Origin: a bacterium
GTDB lineage: Bacteria > Hinthialibacterota > Hinthialibacteria > OLB16
Direction of reading: 5' to 3'
DNA length: 64,000 nt
Assembly (NCBI GenBank): GCA_022072055.1
Contig: JAJVIK010000008.1
Location: 304,912-368,911, forward strand
Each line of letters begins with the position of its first letter. Position 1 is the stretch's first letter. Position numbers and translations under genes: made by a program. Shown one piece after another: positions 34,182 to 43,598 of this stretch. The notes below the pieces were generated by a model, which was not told the DNA's origin, ran no database searches, and worked only from the letters and a program-made list of their open reading frames with translations.

Positions 34182-35816
34182 CTACCGATCAAGAAACGCT
34201 TCGGCTAGTCGGATCGAGTGCTCGCGAATCCTCGGATGGGCATCCGAAAGGCAGGCGAGGACGGTATCCTCATCCAGCGCGGATAGCCCCTCCAGGGTCC
34301 AGAGGGCATGAAGCCTTCCGAGCGGATTCGGATCGGAGGTCGCCATTGCCTTGAGAAGCGGCGCGGTCTCTCTGGCCTCCCGCTCCAGAAGCAGACGTTG
34401 CGCGGTGAGACGGACCCAGGCGTTTCCATCCGCAAGCTTCGCAACCAAATCCTCCGAGGTAAGCCCGCCGAGCATCGGCGGCCTGTACGGTTCTCGATGG
34501 CTGTCGGGAACGATCCGGTAGATGCGCCCCCTGTCCGCCCCCGCGCGCAGGTCCAGCTTGGCGAGAATGTCCTCGGGAATCGAGGCGGCGGTTTCGATGA
34601 TCTCGCGGTAGAAATCGAGCAGATACAGCGCGCCATCCGGTCCCAGGTGAAGGTTCACCGGACGGAACCACGAGTCGGTGGAGCGGAGAAACTCGGTTTC
34701 GCGGTCGGGCCGTGAGGCGCGCAGGCTCGCTCCGACCTCGGAAAGGGTGTCGCGGTGAACCAGGTTGTGGGCGGCATCGCACACAAACAGGCTCCCGCGA
34801 TGCGATTCGGGGAAGAGCTCCGCGAGATACGCGGTCACCCCGCAGGCGGCTGTGAAATACCCGGAGACCTGCAGTTGGCTCGGGCGAAACTTGTCGGCCT
34901 CCTTGGCGGCGCGACGGCTGGTGCGCTCGATGCGCCAAGCCTGCGGGCGGCTGATCGGAAAGACCGGGGCATCCGGCTGTCCATGATCGGAGATGTCTTC
35001 CCCCATCGCGCTCACCGCGAGATAAGGGTTCCGAGCCACATAGCGCTCGGCCAAGACCACATGCATCACATGAGTTTCGTTCTGGCTGACAAACTTTCGT
35101 CCCCACTGGTCGAAGGCGAGTCCAAATCCGCCGGGAAGCTGGCGCGCCTCCGCTTCATAAGACCCATCCGACGGCTGAATCCGCAAATCCCTTCCCGAAA
35201 GATCGACTGTGGGCGCATCCGCGCGGGATGGGTCCTTGACCTTGCCCCCGCCATGCCCATTGGCCGAGTGCAGCCAGTTGTCGAGTCCCCACGCCAGGTT
35301 GTTGAAACGGTGCTCGGCGTTCCCCTGGCCGAATCCGGCGAGCACCACCCGGCGCTCATCGGCGCGGCCATCCCCATCGGTGTCCTTCAAGTAAAGGAGG
35401 TCCGGGGTGCACATCGCAAACAGGCCGCCCTTGTAAGGCGCAAGCCCGCTCGGAAAGGAAAGCCCTGTGGCGAAAACCGTTGAGCGCTCGATCCGGCCAT
35501 CCCCATCCCGGTCTTCGAGCCTGCGAATGGTGGCCTGGGTCCCCGGCTCCAGCGCCGGAAGGACCTCCATCTCGCGCATCTCCGCCACATACACCGCGCC
35601 GTTCTCATCGAAGGTGATCGCCACCGGATCAACCACATCCGGCTCGGCGGCGAAGACCTCGATCTTGAAACCGTCTTCAATCTGGATCTGAGCGCGGGAC
35701 TCCTCCGGGGAGAAGGGCTGCGCGATCGCGGGAACGGCAAGCAGGACGGAAATCAACCGAGCCGCGCGTGTGAGCAAGCGGTGGATCCTCCGGGGTCGAA
35801 TCTCACGCATCTTCAT
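34182..35816 (-). CDS. PVC-type secreted beta-propeller protein, N-terminal half of a split protein
   Basis: A 544-residue exported protein with a basic, long signal peptide (cleaved near AIAQPF). The six- or seven-bladed propeller of the PVC heme-binding dehydrogenase group fills about residues 45-460: GFKIEVFAAEPDVVDPVAITFDENGAVYVAEM, ATIRRLEDRDGDGRIERSTVFATGLSFPSGLA, YLKDTDGDGRADERRVVLAGFG, PGGFGLAFDQWGRKFVSQNE, LHLGPDGALYLLDFYREII. It stops within a HEAT region (LSDAHPRIREHSIRLAEAFL), exactly where the upstream gene's mature protein begins, so the two are halves of one ancestral chain. It overlaps that gene by 4 bp. Confidence 0.87.
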   Translation of the reverse strand: MKMREIRPRRIHRLLTRAARLISVLLAVPAIAQPFSPEESRAQIQIEDGFKIEVFAAEPDVVDPVAITFDENGAVYVAEMREMEVLPALEPGTQATIRRLEDRDGDGRIERSTVFATGLSFPSGLAPYKGGLFAMCTPDLLYLKDTDGDGRADERRVVLAGFGQGNAEHRFNNLAWGLDNWLHSANGHGGGKVKDPSRADAPTVDLSGRDLRIQPSDGSYEAEARQLPGGFGLAFDQWGRKFVSQNETHVMHVVLAERYVARNPYLAVSAMGEDISDHGQPDAPVFPISRPQAWRIERTSRRAAKEADKFRPSQLQVSGYFTAACGVTAYLAELFPESHRGSLFVCDAAHNLVHRDTLSEVGASLRASRPDRETEFLRSTDSWFRPVNLHLGPDGALYLLDFYREIIETAASIPEDILAKLDLRAGADRGRIYRIVPDSHREPYRPPMLGGLTSEDLVAKLADGNAWVRLTAQRLLLEREARETAPLLKAMATSDPNPLGRLHALWTLEGLSALDEDTVLACLSDAHPRIREHSIRLAEAFLDR

Positions 35817-37285
35817 TCCCTCATGAACGCCAGCAAGTCGGCCATGTCCCGCGGCGTGAGCCCTTCCTCGAGCTTCGCGGGCATCAGCGAAAGCGAGGTG
35901 TCGCGGATTTCCGCGATGTTCTGGCGCAGCACGGTGGTGTCTTCGCCACCCGCCGCGCGGATGATCAAGCTGGTCGGTCCGCTCACAGCGAGGATTCCGC
36001 TCAGCACCTCGCCATCCACGGTCTCCACCACATATTGGGTGTATCCCGGAGCCACCACGCGATTAGGATACAGAATACTGACCAGGAGGCTGTCCGGCGG
36101 GTTGGATTTGACCGCCGCCCAATCGGGACCGAGCTGGAACCCCACCTCCCCCACCTTGTGACACTGCGCGCAGCGCTCCTTGTGAATCGCCGCGCCGCGA
36201 CTCGGATCGCCCTGGAGCTCAAGGGCCGAGCGGAAGCGCTCGTAAATCGCCGGGTCCTCGCTCTTGTCCGGTTGGCCGAAGAGACGTTTGGAGGCGGCGA
36301 CCACCTCAGGGTCCGGATAGTTCGCCAATTGGTTCTGGCGCGGGGCATCGACCACCGAGGCGGGGATATCGCCCTGTTCGATGGCCGCAAGCAACCGGAC
36401 CAGACGTTCCCTTCGCGCGAAAAACTCCCGCAGAGCGGCCTCCTTGGCCTTGGGGGAAAGCTCCCGCCAATGAGCAAGGAGGATTTCTGTCGCGGAGACC
36501 CCCGCGGTTTCGACCAGCACCTCCAGCGCGGCAAGTTCCACCGCCTCGGGCTGAAGCGCGCTGAGGAGCCCCTCCAAGGTCGATTGAGTCTTGGAGATAT
36601 CCGCGAGACGCAGACGCTGGATGGACTCGATCCGCTCCGCTTCCGGCTTCTCCTCGTTGCGGGCGGTCGCCAAATCCCTTTCCAGTGATTCCGTCGAGGT
36701 CTGTGTTTCAGCAGATTGAATCCGACCCGCGATTCGAATCGCCGAGTCTCGGACCTCCGCGAGCGGATCCGCCAAGAGTCTGGAGAGAGACTCGCCCGCG
36801 CCTGGAACCGGAATCACCTCGCCGCCCGCCAGGTCAAGCCCCGCGCTCAGGCCCGCCAGCGCGGCGGTCTTGCCCTCTTTGTTCTTATCGGAGTCCAGAT
36901 TGACCACCGCGGACAGCGTGCGGGCGATCTCCTCCGGCAGCTTTCTCGCGCCGATCACCCGCGCGAGCTCGCGTAGGAATTCGGGGATTCCCTCCGGGGG
37001 TTCCGATTGGCCAAGCGCGGCGGAAAGCGCCTGGAAAAGCGGAACACAGACCTCCCTCGCGGAGCTGAGAATCGCGGTCCGCGCCCAGCGGTCGGAGGAG
37101 TCTTGCAGCGCGATTCGCGCGAGGGCGTTCACCTTGGCCTCGGAGGAGGGGAGTTCTCCCAAGGTGAGGGCAAGCTGGAAGCGCACGCGCGGGTCAGGGT
37201 CCTCCACCATCCGGACCAAACGATCCTCCAGCGCGCCGCCCAGGGCGGGTCCGGCCAGGAGTAGCAATGCGAGCAGTCGATTCAT
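35813..37285 (-). CDS. HEAT-repeat and cytochrome c protein, C-terminal half of a split PVC-type protein
   Basis: A 490-residue exported protein. A short signal peptide (MNRLLALLLLAGPALGG) precedes HEAT repeats (LVRMVEDPDPRVRFQLALTLGEL and more, to about residue 340). A c-type heme domain follows at about 360-490: CAQCH heme site within IHKERCAQCHKVGEVGFQLGP, LVSILYPNRVVAPGYTQYVVET, and a distal Met in SLMPAKLEEGLTPRDMADLLAFM. The N-terminal HEAT continues the C-terminal HEAT of the downstream gene product. It is preceded by the full-length paralogue with a 4-bp overlap. The heme probably accepts electrons from the propeller domain. Confidence 0.87.
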   Translation of the reverse strand: MNRLLALLLLAGPALGGALEDRLVRMVEDPDPRVRFQLALTLGELPSSEAKVNALARIALQDSSDRWARTAILSSAREVCVPLFQALSAALGQSEPPEGIPEFLRELARVIGARKLPEEIARTLSAVVNLDSDKNKEGKTAALAGLSAGLDLAGGEVIPVPGAGESLSRLLADPLAEVRDSAIRIAGRIQSAETQTSTESLERDLATARNEEKPEAERIESIQRLRLADISKTQSTLEGLLSALQPEAVELAALEVLVETAGVSATEILLAHWRELSPKAKEAALREFFARRERLVRLLAAIEQGDIPASVVDAPRQNQLANYPDPEVVAASKRLFGQPDKSEDPAIYERFRSALELQGDPSRGAAIHKERCAQCHKVGEVGFQLGPDWAAVKSNPPDSLLVSILYPNRVVAPGYTQYVVETVDGEVLSGILAVSGPTSLIIRAAGGEDTTVLRQNIAEIRDTSLSLMPAKLEEGLTPRDMADLLAFMRE

Positions 37286-40200
37286 TTGCCGTTGACCACC
37301 AGCACCCTTCCGGCGGATCCGGGCGACTCTTGGGCGAGCAGCAGCAAGCCCTTCGCGCCACGCGCCTTCTTATCGATCCGGAAGGTGAGCTGACGAATCC
37401 CCCGTTCCAGGGTCACCAAGGTGTTCTTGCTCACCTCGACCGGTGAGTTGTCCACCCACAGCGAAAGCCCCTCGGCGGAGTTCAACTCAAAGCGAACCTC
37501 GCCGGGCGAGGTGACCTCCACCTCGCAGCGCGCGAACGCGGCGCTTTCATCCCCGCCGAAATCCTCCGCCGGGAGGATGCCCGAAACCTTGCCATAAGCC
37601 GGGGTCCAAAGGTATGGCCCACCCTCGGAAAGGACCCCCTCCAAGGGGTCCGGTTCAGACCCGGCGGGCATCTCGGCCACACGCTCCAACACACGCCACC
37701 TTCGGACCACCGGGATGTTCGGAGTGGAATAGGGTCCCGACTTGCCGAGCTCGGAAAGGAAGCGCACCAGGTCCACCAGCTCGGATCGTGTGAGCAGGTC
37801 CGCGAGCCCGTTGGGCATGAGCGAGCCGGTGTCGCGACGGTTCTCGATGTCGTCCTTGGAGATGGGGATCTCATCCTCGACCTGGTCGCGCAAGACCACC
37901 TCGTTTTCGGTCTCGCGCAAGAGAGTCCCGTGGTAGGAGGCCCCATCGATGGTTTCGATCAGTTGGGCGGCATAACCTTCGCGGACCGCCTTGCCGGGGG
38001 CAAGGATGGAGTCCACGAGGTAATCCGGTTGGGAGCTCACCCCAATCCCGGCCAGGTCGGGCGCGACCTGGCCCCCGCCTCCGGCGATGGCATGGCACTG
38101 AAGGCAGCTCAAATCCGCGCGGCGAAACACCGCTTCCCCTTTTTCGGGGTCGCCTTTCTCGGCAATCTCCGCGAGCAGCGCCTTCATCTCCTCCACGTTC
38201 AGTTCCCTGGCGGAGGCGGTGATTCCCGCGGATTGGGTCAGGACCTGGATAAGGGCCTGGTCTTGAGCGCCGACCGAGTAGAGATGCCGAAGGGCAAGCT
38301 TGGCCACATCGCTGTCCAGCGGTTGCCGTGCGACGGATGCAGCAAGCGCGGCGCCAAGCGCTTCCCCGCCCCCTTTCCGTTCGCGGAAGGCGGCCAAGAG
38401 TTCCGCCGGGTTCGGATCGCCGGGAGTCAAATCGGCGAGCAGCCTCGCGCCGAGCTCCGCGGCCATCCCAAGGTCCACTCCGATCAGGCCGCGAACCGCG
38501 GCGAGACGAAGCGGCTTCGGTTCGCCGACGCCTGCGAGTCGCTCCAAGATCGCGCCGCCGGCCTCCCCGCCGAGGTCCCCAAGCGCCTCCGCCGCCGCGC
38601 CGCGAACCTCCGCCGACCTTGAAGCGGAGAGCGCGATCTCCGAAATCGGGTTCCGAAGCTCCTCCAGTTTCCAGGCCCCCGCGAGACGAAGCGCCTCGCT
38701 GGCGAGCGAGGAATGCTCGTGGGTCAGATAAGCGCGCAACGCCTCGGCGGCGTTATCCGGACGCACCTCTCGTTCACGAGAGCGAGCGCGCAGCTCGGCA
38801 AAGACCCGCGCCTGGAGACTCAGGACCCCAGTATCCGGAATGGGCTGGACCTTCGGTTCAGGTTGGCTGGTGTAAAGCGTTGGGGCCAAAAGCTCCGCGA
38901 GCTCCCTCGGACCGCCAAGCGCCGCCACCATCAGCAGGATCTGCTCGCGACGTTCCGGGGAGGCCTCGCCCTTTTTGAGGATGTTCAGCAGAGGACGGAC
39001 CGCCCCCTCGGAGCGCACCGCCTGAAGCGCGAAGGAAAGGCGCTTTGAGTCGCCGCCGAAGGTGGTCTCCCCCGCCTCGAAGGAGGGCATCCAGTTTCTT
39101 TCGAGGGCGATGGCGGTGTTGCGCAGCGCGAATTCCAGGTAACGGTCCATCGGCTTGTACACCGCGAGCGTGGCGATTTCGATGGAGCGCGGGTCCGGGA
39201 CGAACGACAACGCGACCACGGCCTCCAGGCGCACACGCGGGTGCTCATCGCGAACGGCGCGTTCGAGAAGCGCAAGCGGCTCCTCGACCCGATCCAGCCA
39301 GTAGCGGAGCACGCGCACCGCCGCGGCCCGCGCGCGCGGGTCCGCGGAGGTCAGCTCCTGTTCCAGCAACGCGGGGTTGGCTCGGTCGATGGTCTGATGG
39401 GTCCAAAGCGCCTCCAATCGATGATGTTCAAACTCCGGGTCCTTGACTTCGAGCGCGGCGGTCCATTCGCGCAACTCCGTTTCGACTCGATCCGGGTCCA
39501 GGTCATAGAGGACCCGCCGGGCGTGGTGACGTTCGTAATCGACGGGGGACTTGAGGTATTCGAGAATTTCCGCGATGGATTTCCCCTCATAGACCGGCGG
39601 TTGAAGAAGCGGCTCTCCCTTGCGGGTGATCCGCCAGATGCGACCGTGGGTCTTGTCGCGCCGCGGGTCGCGGAAGTTGTACTGCATGTGCCCGATGATC
39701 GGGTTGTACCAGTCGGCGATGTAAATCGCGCCATCGGGTCCCATCTTCACATCCACCGGGCGGAAGTACTCCTCGGTGGAGACAACGAGCGGCTCCATTT
39801 CCTTGGCGGAGAAACCGGAGCTGTCCTCGCTGAACTTGTAGCGGTGAACCACTCGGTTCTTGAAGGCGTTGAGGATCATGTCCCCTTGCCAGTCCTCGGG
39901 CCAATGCGCGCCGCTCACAAACTCGATCCCGCAGGACTTCGGCGCGCCCGGCATGAGCGGGTAATCGCCCCGCAACTTGGTGTTCACCTGGCCGGGGAGG
40001 AGATAGAAGATGTTGCCGCCGGGCGCCTCGGTCAGGAAATCCTGCCCCCAGCGGTCGAAGGCCAGGCCCCAGGGGTTGGCGAAGCCTTGTTGGACCCAAA
40101 GACCGAGCTTGAGCTTGCGCGGCTGAAACTCGAACACCCCGCCATCGTTGAGGCGCACCACGCCATGCGGGGTTTCGACCTGGGTGTGGAGAAAGATCCC

Positions 40201-40722
40201 CGACATGAAGTGCAGCAGTCCGCCGGGACTCCATTTCCAGGCCGAGATCGCGTGGTGGTTGTCCTCGGTTCCGAAGCCGGAGAGGACCACATGCTTCTCA
40301 TCAGCGACATCATCCCCATCGGTGTCCTTGAGAAACAACAGATCGGGAGGATTGGCCACATACACCCCGCCATCACCGAACTCGAATCCAGTGGGCACCA
40401 ACAAGCCTTCGTAAAAGACGGTGGACTTGTCGGCGGTCCCATCCCGGTCGGTGTCCTCGAGAATCACCAGCGTGTCATGAGGACGTTCGCCCGGGGTGAT
40501 TTGCGGATAAGAGTAGGAGCAGATCGCCCAGAGTCGCCCTTTGGAGTCGAAGGCGGTCTGAATCGGGTTGACCACCATCGGTTCATGCGCGAAGCAGTTG
40601 ACCTCCAGCCCCTCCTGGACCTTGAAGCCGGAGAGCTCAATCGCGGGATCGGTGGGTTGGGCGGCGGCGCTTAAAGAGCCGACAGCGATGAGAAGCAGAA
40701 ATGGGCGGAGCAGGGATTTCAT
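37282..40722 (-). CDS. PVC-type membrane-bound dehydrogenase: propeller, HEAT, cytochrome c, C-terminal sandwich
   Basis: An 1146-residue exported protein with signal peptide MKSLLRPFLLLIAVGSLSAAAQ. The propeller (about 30-390) shows VNPIQTAFDSKGRLWAICSYSYP, VILEDTDRDGTADKSTVFYEGL, NPWGLAFDRWGQDFLTEAPGGN and DVKMGPDGAIYIADWYNPII. HEAT repeats occupy about 395-850. The c-type heme site CLQCH (in LSCLQCHAIAGGGGQVAPDLAG, about 872) has a distal Met in GSLMPNGLADLL (about 975). The last 150 residues form a beta-sandwich (YLWTPAYGKVSGILPAEDFGG ... LSLWVDNSPVEV). Substrates of this family are unknown; an electron-transferring sugar dehydrogenase is a common guess. It is the unsplit paralogue of the two genes downstream. 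Confidence 0.9.
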   Translation of the reverse strand: MKSLLRPFLLLIAVGSLSAAAQPTDPAIELSGFKVQEGLEVNCFAHEPMVVNPIQTAFDSKGRLWAICSYSYPQITPGERPHDTLVILEDTDRDGTADKSTVFYEGLLVPTGFEFGDGGVYVANPPDLLFLKDTDGDDVADEKHVVLSGFGTEDNHHAISAWKWSPGGLLHFMSGIFLHTQVETPHGVVRLNDGGVFEFQPRKLKLGLWVQQGFANPWGLAFDRWGQDFLTEAPGGNIFYLLPGQVNTKLRGDYPLMPGAPKSCGIEFVSGAHWPEDWQGDMILNAFKNRVVHRYKFSEDSSGFSAKEMEPLVVSTEEYFRPVDVKMGPDGAIYIADWYNPIIGHMQYNFRDPRRDKTHGRIWRITRKGEPLLQPPVYEGKSIAEILEYLKSPVDYERHHARRVLYDLDPDRVETELREWTAALEVKDPEFEHHRLEALWTHQTIDRANPALLEQELTSADPRARAAAVRVLRYWLDRVEEPLALLERAVRDEHPRVRLEAVVALSFVPDPRSIEIATLAVYKPMDRYLEFALRNTAIALERNWMPSFEAGETTFGGDSKRLSFALQAVRSEGAVRPLLNILKKGEASPERREQILLMVAALGGPRELAELLAPTLYTSQPEPKVQPIPDTGVLSLQARVFAELRARSREREVRPDNAAEALRAYLTHEHSSLASEALRLAGAWKLEELRNPISEIALSASRSAEVRGAAAEALGDLGGEAGGAILERLAGVGEPKPLRLAAVRGLIGVDLGMAAELGARLLADLTPGDPNPAELLAAFRERKGGGEALGAALAASVARQPLDSDVAKLALRHLYSVGAQDQALIQVLTQSAGITASARELNVEEMKALLAEIAEKGDPEKGEAVFRRADLSCLQCHAIAGGGGQVAPDLAGIGVSSQPDYLVDSILAPGKAVREGYAAQLIETIDGASYHGTLLRETENEVVLRDQVEDEIPISKDDIENRRDTGSLMPNGLADLLTRSELVDLVRFLSELGKSGPYSTPNIPVVRRWRVLERVAEMPAGSEPDPLEGVLSEGGPYLWTPAYGKVSGILPAEDFGGDESAAFARCEVEVTSPGEVRFELNSAEGLSLWVDNSPVEVSKNTLVTLERGIRQLTFRIDKKARGAKGLLLLAQESPGSAGRVLVVNGK

Positions 40723-40741
40723 GGCGGACCTCGGGAGAATG

Positions 40742-40772
40742 GATGACGCCGGACTTATTCCGGCGCTTCATC
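40742..40772. terminator. Bulged hairpin upstream of the PVC dehydrogenase gene
   Basis: GATGACGCCGGA pairs with TCCGGCGCTTCATC through a 7-bp inner stem (loop CTTAT) and a 5-bp outer stem with a 2-base bulge. It lies between the end of the small antitoxin-like gene (40823) and the start at 40722 on the same strand and may insulate them. Confidence 0.4.
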
Positions 40773-40822
40773 TTGAGGAGATAATTTGGAGTCCAGCGCC
40801 AAAGCGCCGTCGTGAGTCAATC

Positions 40823-41056
40823 TCAGGATTCCCATGAATCCCGCTCTTTGCGAATGTGGTCATCGATCTCCTCGGTGGACCCATAGAGACCCCGGGCAAT
40901 CCCAAACAGGTCTGAGAAACGCGCGCTTCCTTTGTCCGCCTGCTGCTCCGCCAGCACGATCACCTCAGCGGTTCCCCCTTCGGGAAGCTCCGGCGAGCGG
41001 GTTTCAATGGTTCCCCCGGGCTGAATTGTCACGGTCTTCCGGATTGCCGCGATCAT
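40823..41056 (-). CDS. Small antitoxin-like protein, no toxin beside it
   Basis: A 77-residue protein. The pattern IRKTVTIQPGGTIETRSPELPEGGTAEVIVLAEQ followed by an acidic tail ending in EEIDDHIRKERDSWES is familiar from small antitoxin-like proteins that accompany PIN-domain toxins. AGGACATG stands before the ATG at 41056. Downstream is the PVC dehydrogenase and upstream the ThuA gene, so there is no adjacent VapC; it may be an orphan or have another role. Confidence 0.6.
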   Translation of the reverse strand: MIAAIRKTVTIQPGGTIETRSPELPEGGTAEVIVLAEQQADKGSARFSDLFGIARGLYGSTEEIDDHIRKERDSWES

Positions 41057-41151
41057 GGTTCATGTCCTTTCATGGGGTGGCCAATGAACCGGAAATCCCC
41101 GCCTCTTCCGCGACCTTCTCGTAGCCGAAGCAGTCCATCTTAGCAGCCTCA

Positions 41152-43218
41152 TCAATTCGGATCATCCTTCTTTCGCAGGCTCACCCGCACTGGTTCGGGG
41201 ACCGCGAGGCGCGAAATCTCCGCCTCCTTCTCCGCGATCAGCCGCTCGAATTCGTCCATCTCCGCCGGAAATTGATCGTTGCCGGCGTTGCCCTGCCCAT
41301 CGGGATCCCCGCTGCTCTTGGAGCGCCGCCCATAGATGTACTCCCCGTTGTGGGCGCGCCAGCGGAAAAAGAACAGTTGGTTCTTCTCCACCACAAGCCG
41401 GCGCACCTGTTCGGTTTGCTCCTCGGCTCCGAACGGGGTGGGGAGGTTGACCCCCTTCTCCAGAAACTCCGAGGGGAGGGTGAGTTCCGGCGCCTTCCCG
41501 TTGAATGCCACGGTATACTTTCCCGGCTCCAGCCCCTCAACCCGCAAGAGGGCGCACCCGGGAGGCTCTCGGCCCTTGTCGCTTCCCTTCCGCCAGACCT
41601 GACTGGGCGGGACCATCGGAGGTGGAAGGAATGGAAAATCAACGGCCAGCTCAACCCCCTCCGGGCCGCGCTCCACTTTCGGGATCGCCTTCCCGGCCAG
41701 CGTGGCCGAACCCCTCCTCGCGTCCACCTCCAACCTCAGGTCCGGTCCTTGGAGACCGAGCTGTTCCAACACCCGGTTCGCGGCGCGCCAGTACCCTCGC
41801 GCGTTCAAATGGATCCCATTCTCGGTTAGAAATTCCCTTTCCGCGGACCCTTGAGGGGATAGGTCGCAGAGGTCCACGAACCGGCAGCCTTGCTCGCGCG
41901 CCAAACCGCTGATCGCGGATCGATATTCCGCGAGGATCCGGTTCCTGCTCGACTGATCCGGCAGCGGCGGACCCAAATCCTCTAGTGTGATCGGCGAAAG
42001 CAGCGCGATTTCGCGCGGGTCGAAGGCCCGCGCGCGGGCAAGGATGGAGGTGTAGCCCGCCAGGAACTCCGGGATCCCTTCCACTCCCTGATCGAAGGCC
42101 GAGTTCATCCCATAGGCCAGGATGAACACGTTCGGCTGGAACGGTTCCAGATGGGTTTCGAGCTCGCCGAAGTTCAGCGGGCGCGCCTGAATGCGGACCG
42201 TGTCCCCCGCCCAGGAATAGTTCCGGAATCGAATTCCGCGTCCCGGAAAACGCAGGGTAAGCAAGGTCTCGATGTACCCGTCATAGCGCTCGCGGTCGAG
42301 CAGGTTCTCGCCGATCAGCGCCACCCGGTCCCCATCCTGGAGCTCGAACTGAAGCGAACCGTGCTTCTCCTTGGCCGATTCCGGGAGAATCGGTTTCCCC
42401 AGCGCCCAATGGATGCCATTGAACACCAGGCGACGAAAGGCGGGGACCTCGAAATCCTCCGGGTGTCCGATGGTGGTCATGAACACCTTGCCGCCGCCCG
42501 GATGGGTCCGTGTCCAGGCCACGGGGTTGAGGTCCCGTTCCGCCTCGGGCTTCTGGCTTGGCCCCACCGATTTCCCGATCAGGAGAATTTCGGCGTCCTT
42601 GGGGGGATACTCCGGGCGGACCTGATAGAGCCAGGAGCGCACATGGAAGGACGGGTCGACCCCGGAGAGGATCGGGTTGCCTTCCGCGCCGGGGACCACC
42701 GAGACATCGGTGCTCGATTCATGCCCGTAGTGGTGAATCCAGGGGGCGCCCAGAACCCGCGCCCCAAAGGCGTTCCAGTGCTCCGCGAGCGGGTCTCCGG
42801 AGGCATAGTTGAAGGCATGGGTGGAGGTCCGAAACGCAACGATGGGTTTCCCGGAGTCGAGGTATTCCTGCAGTGACTTCACCTGTTCTTCGGGGAAAGT
42901 GCGGAAACGCATGTAGACCACCAGCAGGTCGGCATCTTTGAGGGCCTCAAGCCCGGGCATGTCGTTGAGGCGCTTTCCGGCCTCGGGCTTCCAGACACTG
43001 GTCATGTTCTTGTCGTGGAGGAGGGTGGTTTTCATCCCGAAACGGCTCTCCAGTTCCTTGGCGATGCCCGGCATGGTGACCTCGGACTTGTATTCATCCT
43101 CGCCGATCAGGAAGAGGACATGGGCCGGGTCCGCCGCTCGCGCCGCAAGGGATGCGTAGAGGGGGATGAGGAAAGCCAGGAACAGGGAAGTGAGCGGGCG
43201 TGGGCTGGGGTGTGACAT
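41152..43218 (-). CDS. Secreted fusion of ThuA-like and SGNH/GDSL hydrolase domains
   Basis: A 688-residue exported protein. The start at 43218 has AAGGAGGGA before it and gives the signal peptide PLTSLFLAFLIPLYASLAARAADP. Domain 1 (about 30-275) is ThuA-like (trehalose-utilisation type, glutamine amidotransferase fold): VLFLIGEDEYKSEVTMPGIAKELE, DLLVVYMRFRTFPEEQVKSLQEYL, PIVAFRTSTHAFNY, KVFMTTIGHPEDF. Domain 2 (about 290-500) is an SGNH hydrolase: DRVALIGENLLDRERY replaces the usual GDS Ser region, FILAYGMNSAF is the block III equivalent, and GIHLNARGYWRAA holds the late His. A beta region and a charged tail follow. Ester or sugar targets are likely. Confidence 0.85.
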   Translation of the reverse strand: MSHPSPRPLTSLFLAFLIPLYASLAARAADPAHVLFLIGEDEYKSEVTMPGIAKELESRFGMKTTLLHDKNMTSVWKPEAGKRLNDMPGLEALKDADLLVVYMRFRTFPEEQVKSLQEYLDSGKPIVAFRTSTHAFNYASGDPLAEHWNAFGARVLGAPWIHHYGHESSTDVSVVPGAEGNPILSGVDPSFHVRSWLYQVRPEYPPKDAEILLIGKSVGPSQKPEAERDLNPVAWTRTHPGGGKVFMTTIGHPEDFEVPAFRRLVFNGIHWALGKPILPESAKEKHGSLQFELQDGDRVALIGENLLDRERYDGYIETLLTLRFPGRGIRFRNYSWAGDTVRIQARPLNFGELETHLEPFQPNVFILAYGMNSAFDQGVEGIPEFLAGYTSILARARAFDPREIALLSPITLEDLGPPLPDQSSRNRILAEYRSAISGLAREQGCRFVDLCDLSPQGSAEREFLTENGIHLNARGYWRAANRVLEQLGLQGPDLRLEVDARRGSATLAGKAIPKVERGPEGVELAVDFPFLPPPMVPPSQVWRKGSDKGREPPGCALLRVEGLEPGKYTVAFNGKAPELTLPSEFLEKGVNLPTPFGAEEQTEQVRRLVVEKNQLFFFRWRAHNGEYIYGRRSKSSGDPDGQGNAGNDQFPAEMDEFERLIAEKEAEISRLAVPEPVRVSLRKKDDPN

Positions 43219-43598
43219 TCCGGTCCCTCCTTGGAGTGGGGCATTGTGACACTGGAAAACCTGGGGGCGCAAGCGGAGAAACGGGCAATTTCAGGATTTC
43301 CACTTGGCTTGGTCGGGAAGGACCGTTAGCCCGGGAATACCCCGGCGTCCCTCGACTTTCCCCTGCCGATGGATACACCGATGGGGGGCCTCTCCGACGC
43401 GGAGGTGGGTACCGTGGTATGGCCGCTGAGCTGAGAATCCCTGCTCGCGTCAGCGGGCAGTTGCAGATGCATCGTGGTGCGACTATGAGAGCAGGCATTT
43501 TCCGGGTGGCCAAAAGAGCGATCTAGCTTTAACCTCGACGACATCGCTGCCGGTTCAGTATCCATCGCAGCCAGTCCAGTCGAGGAGGTGGCCACGCC
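43219..43598. other. 380-bp intergenic region between divergent genes
   Basis: No gene is supported here. The region separates the ThuA-SGNH gene (minus) from the giant dockerin-tagged gene (plus) and must hold both promoters, but I find no convincing -35/-10 pair. GAGGAGGTGG near 43579-43588 is the strong ribosome site for the gene at 43599. A short GC-rich inverted repeat near 43393-43409 may be part of a leader structure. Confidence 0.5.

Noticed and set aside
43390-43520. Possible cobalamin or cyclic-di-GMP riboswitch before the giant gene
   Set aside because: GC-rich hairpin-like pieces are present, but the conserved core boxes of these riboswitches could not be found.
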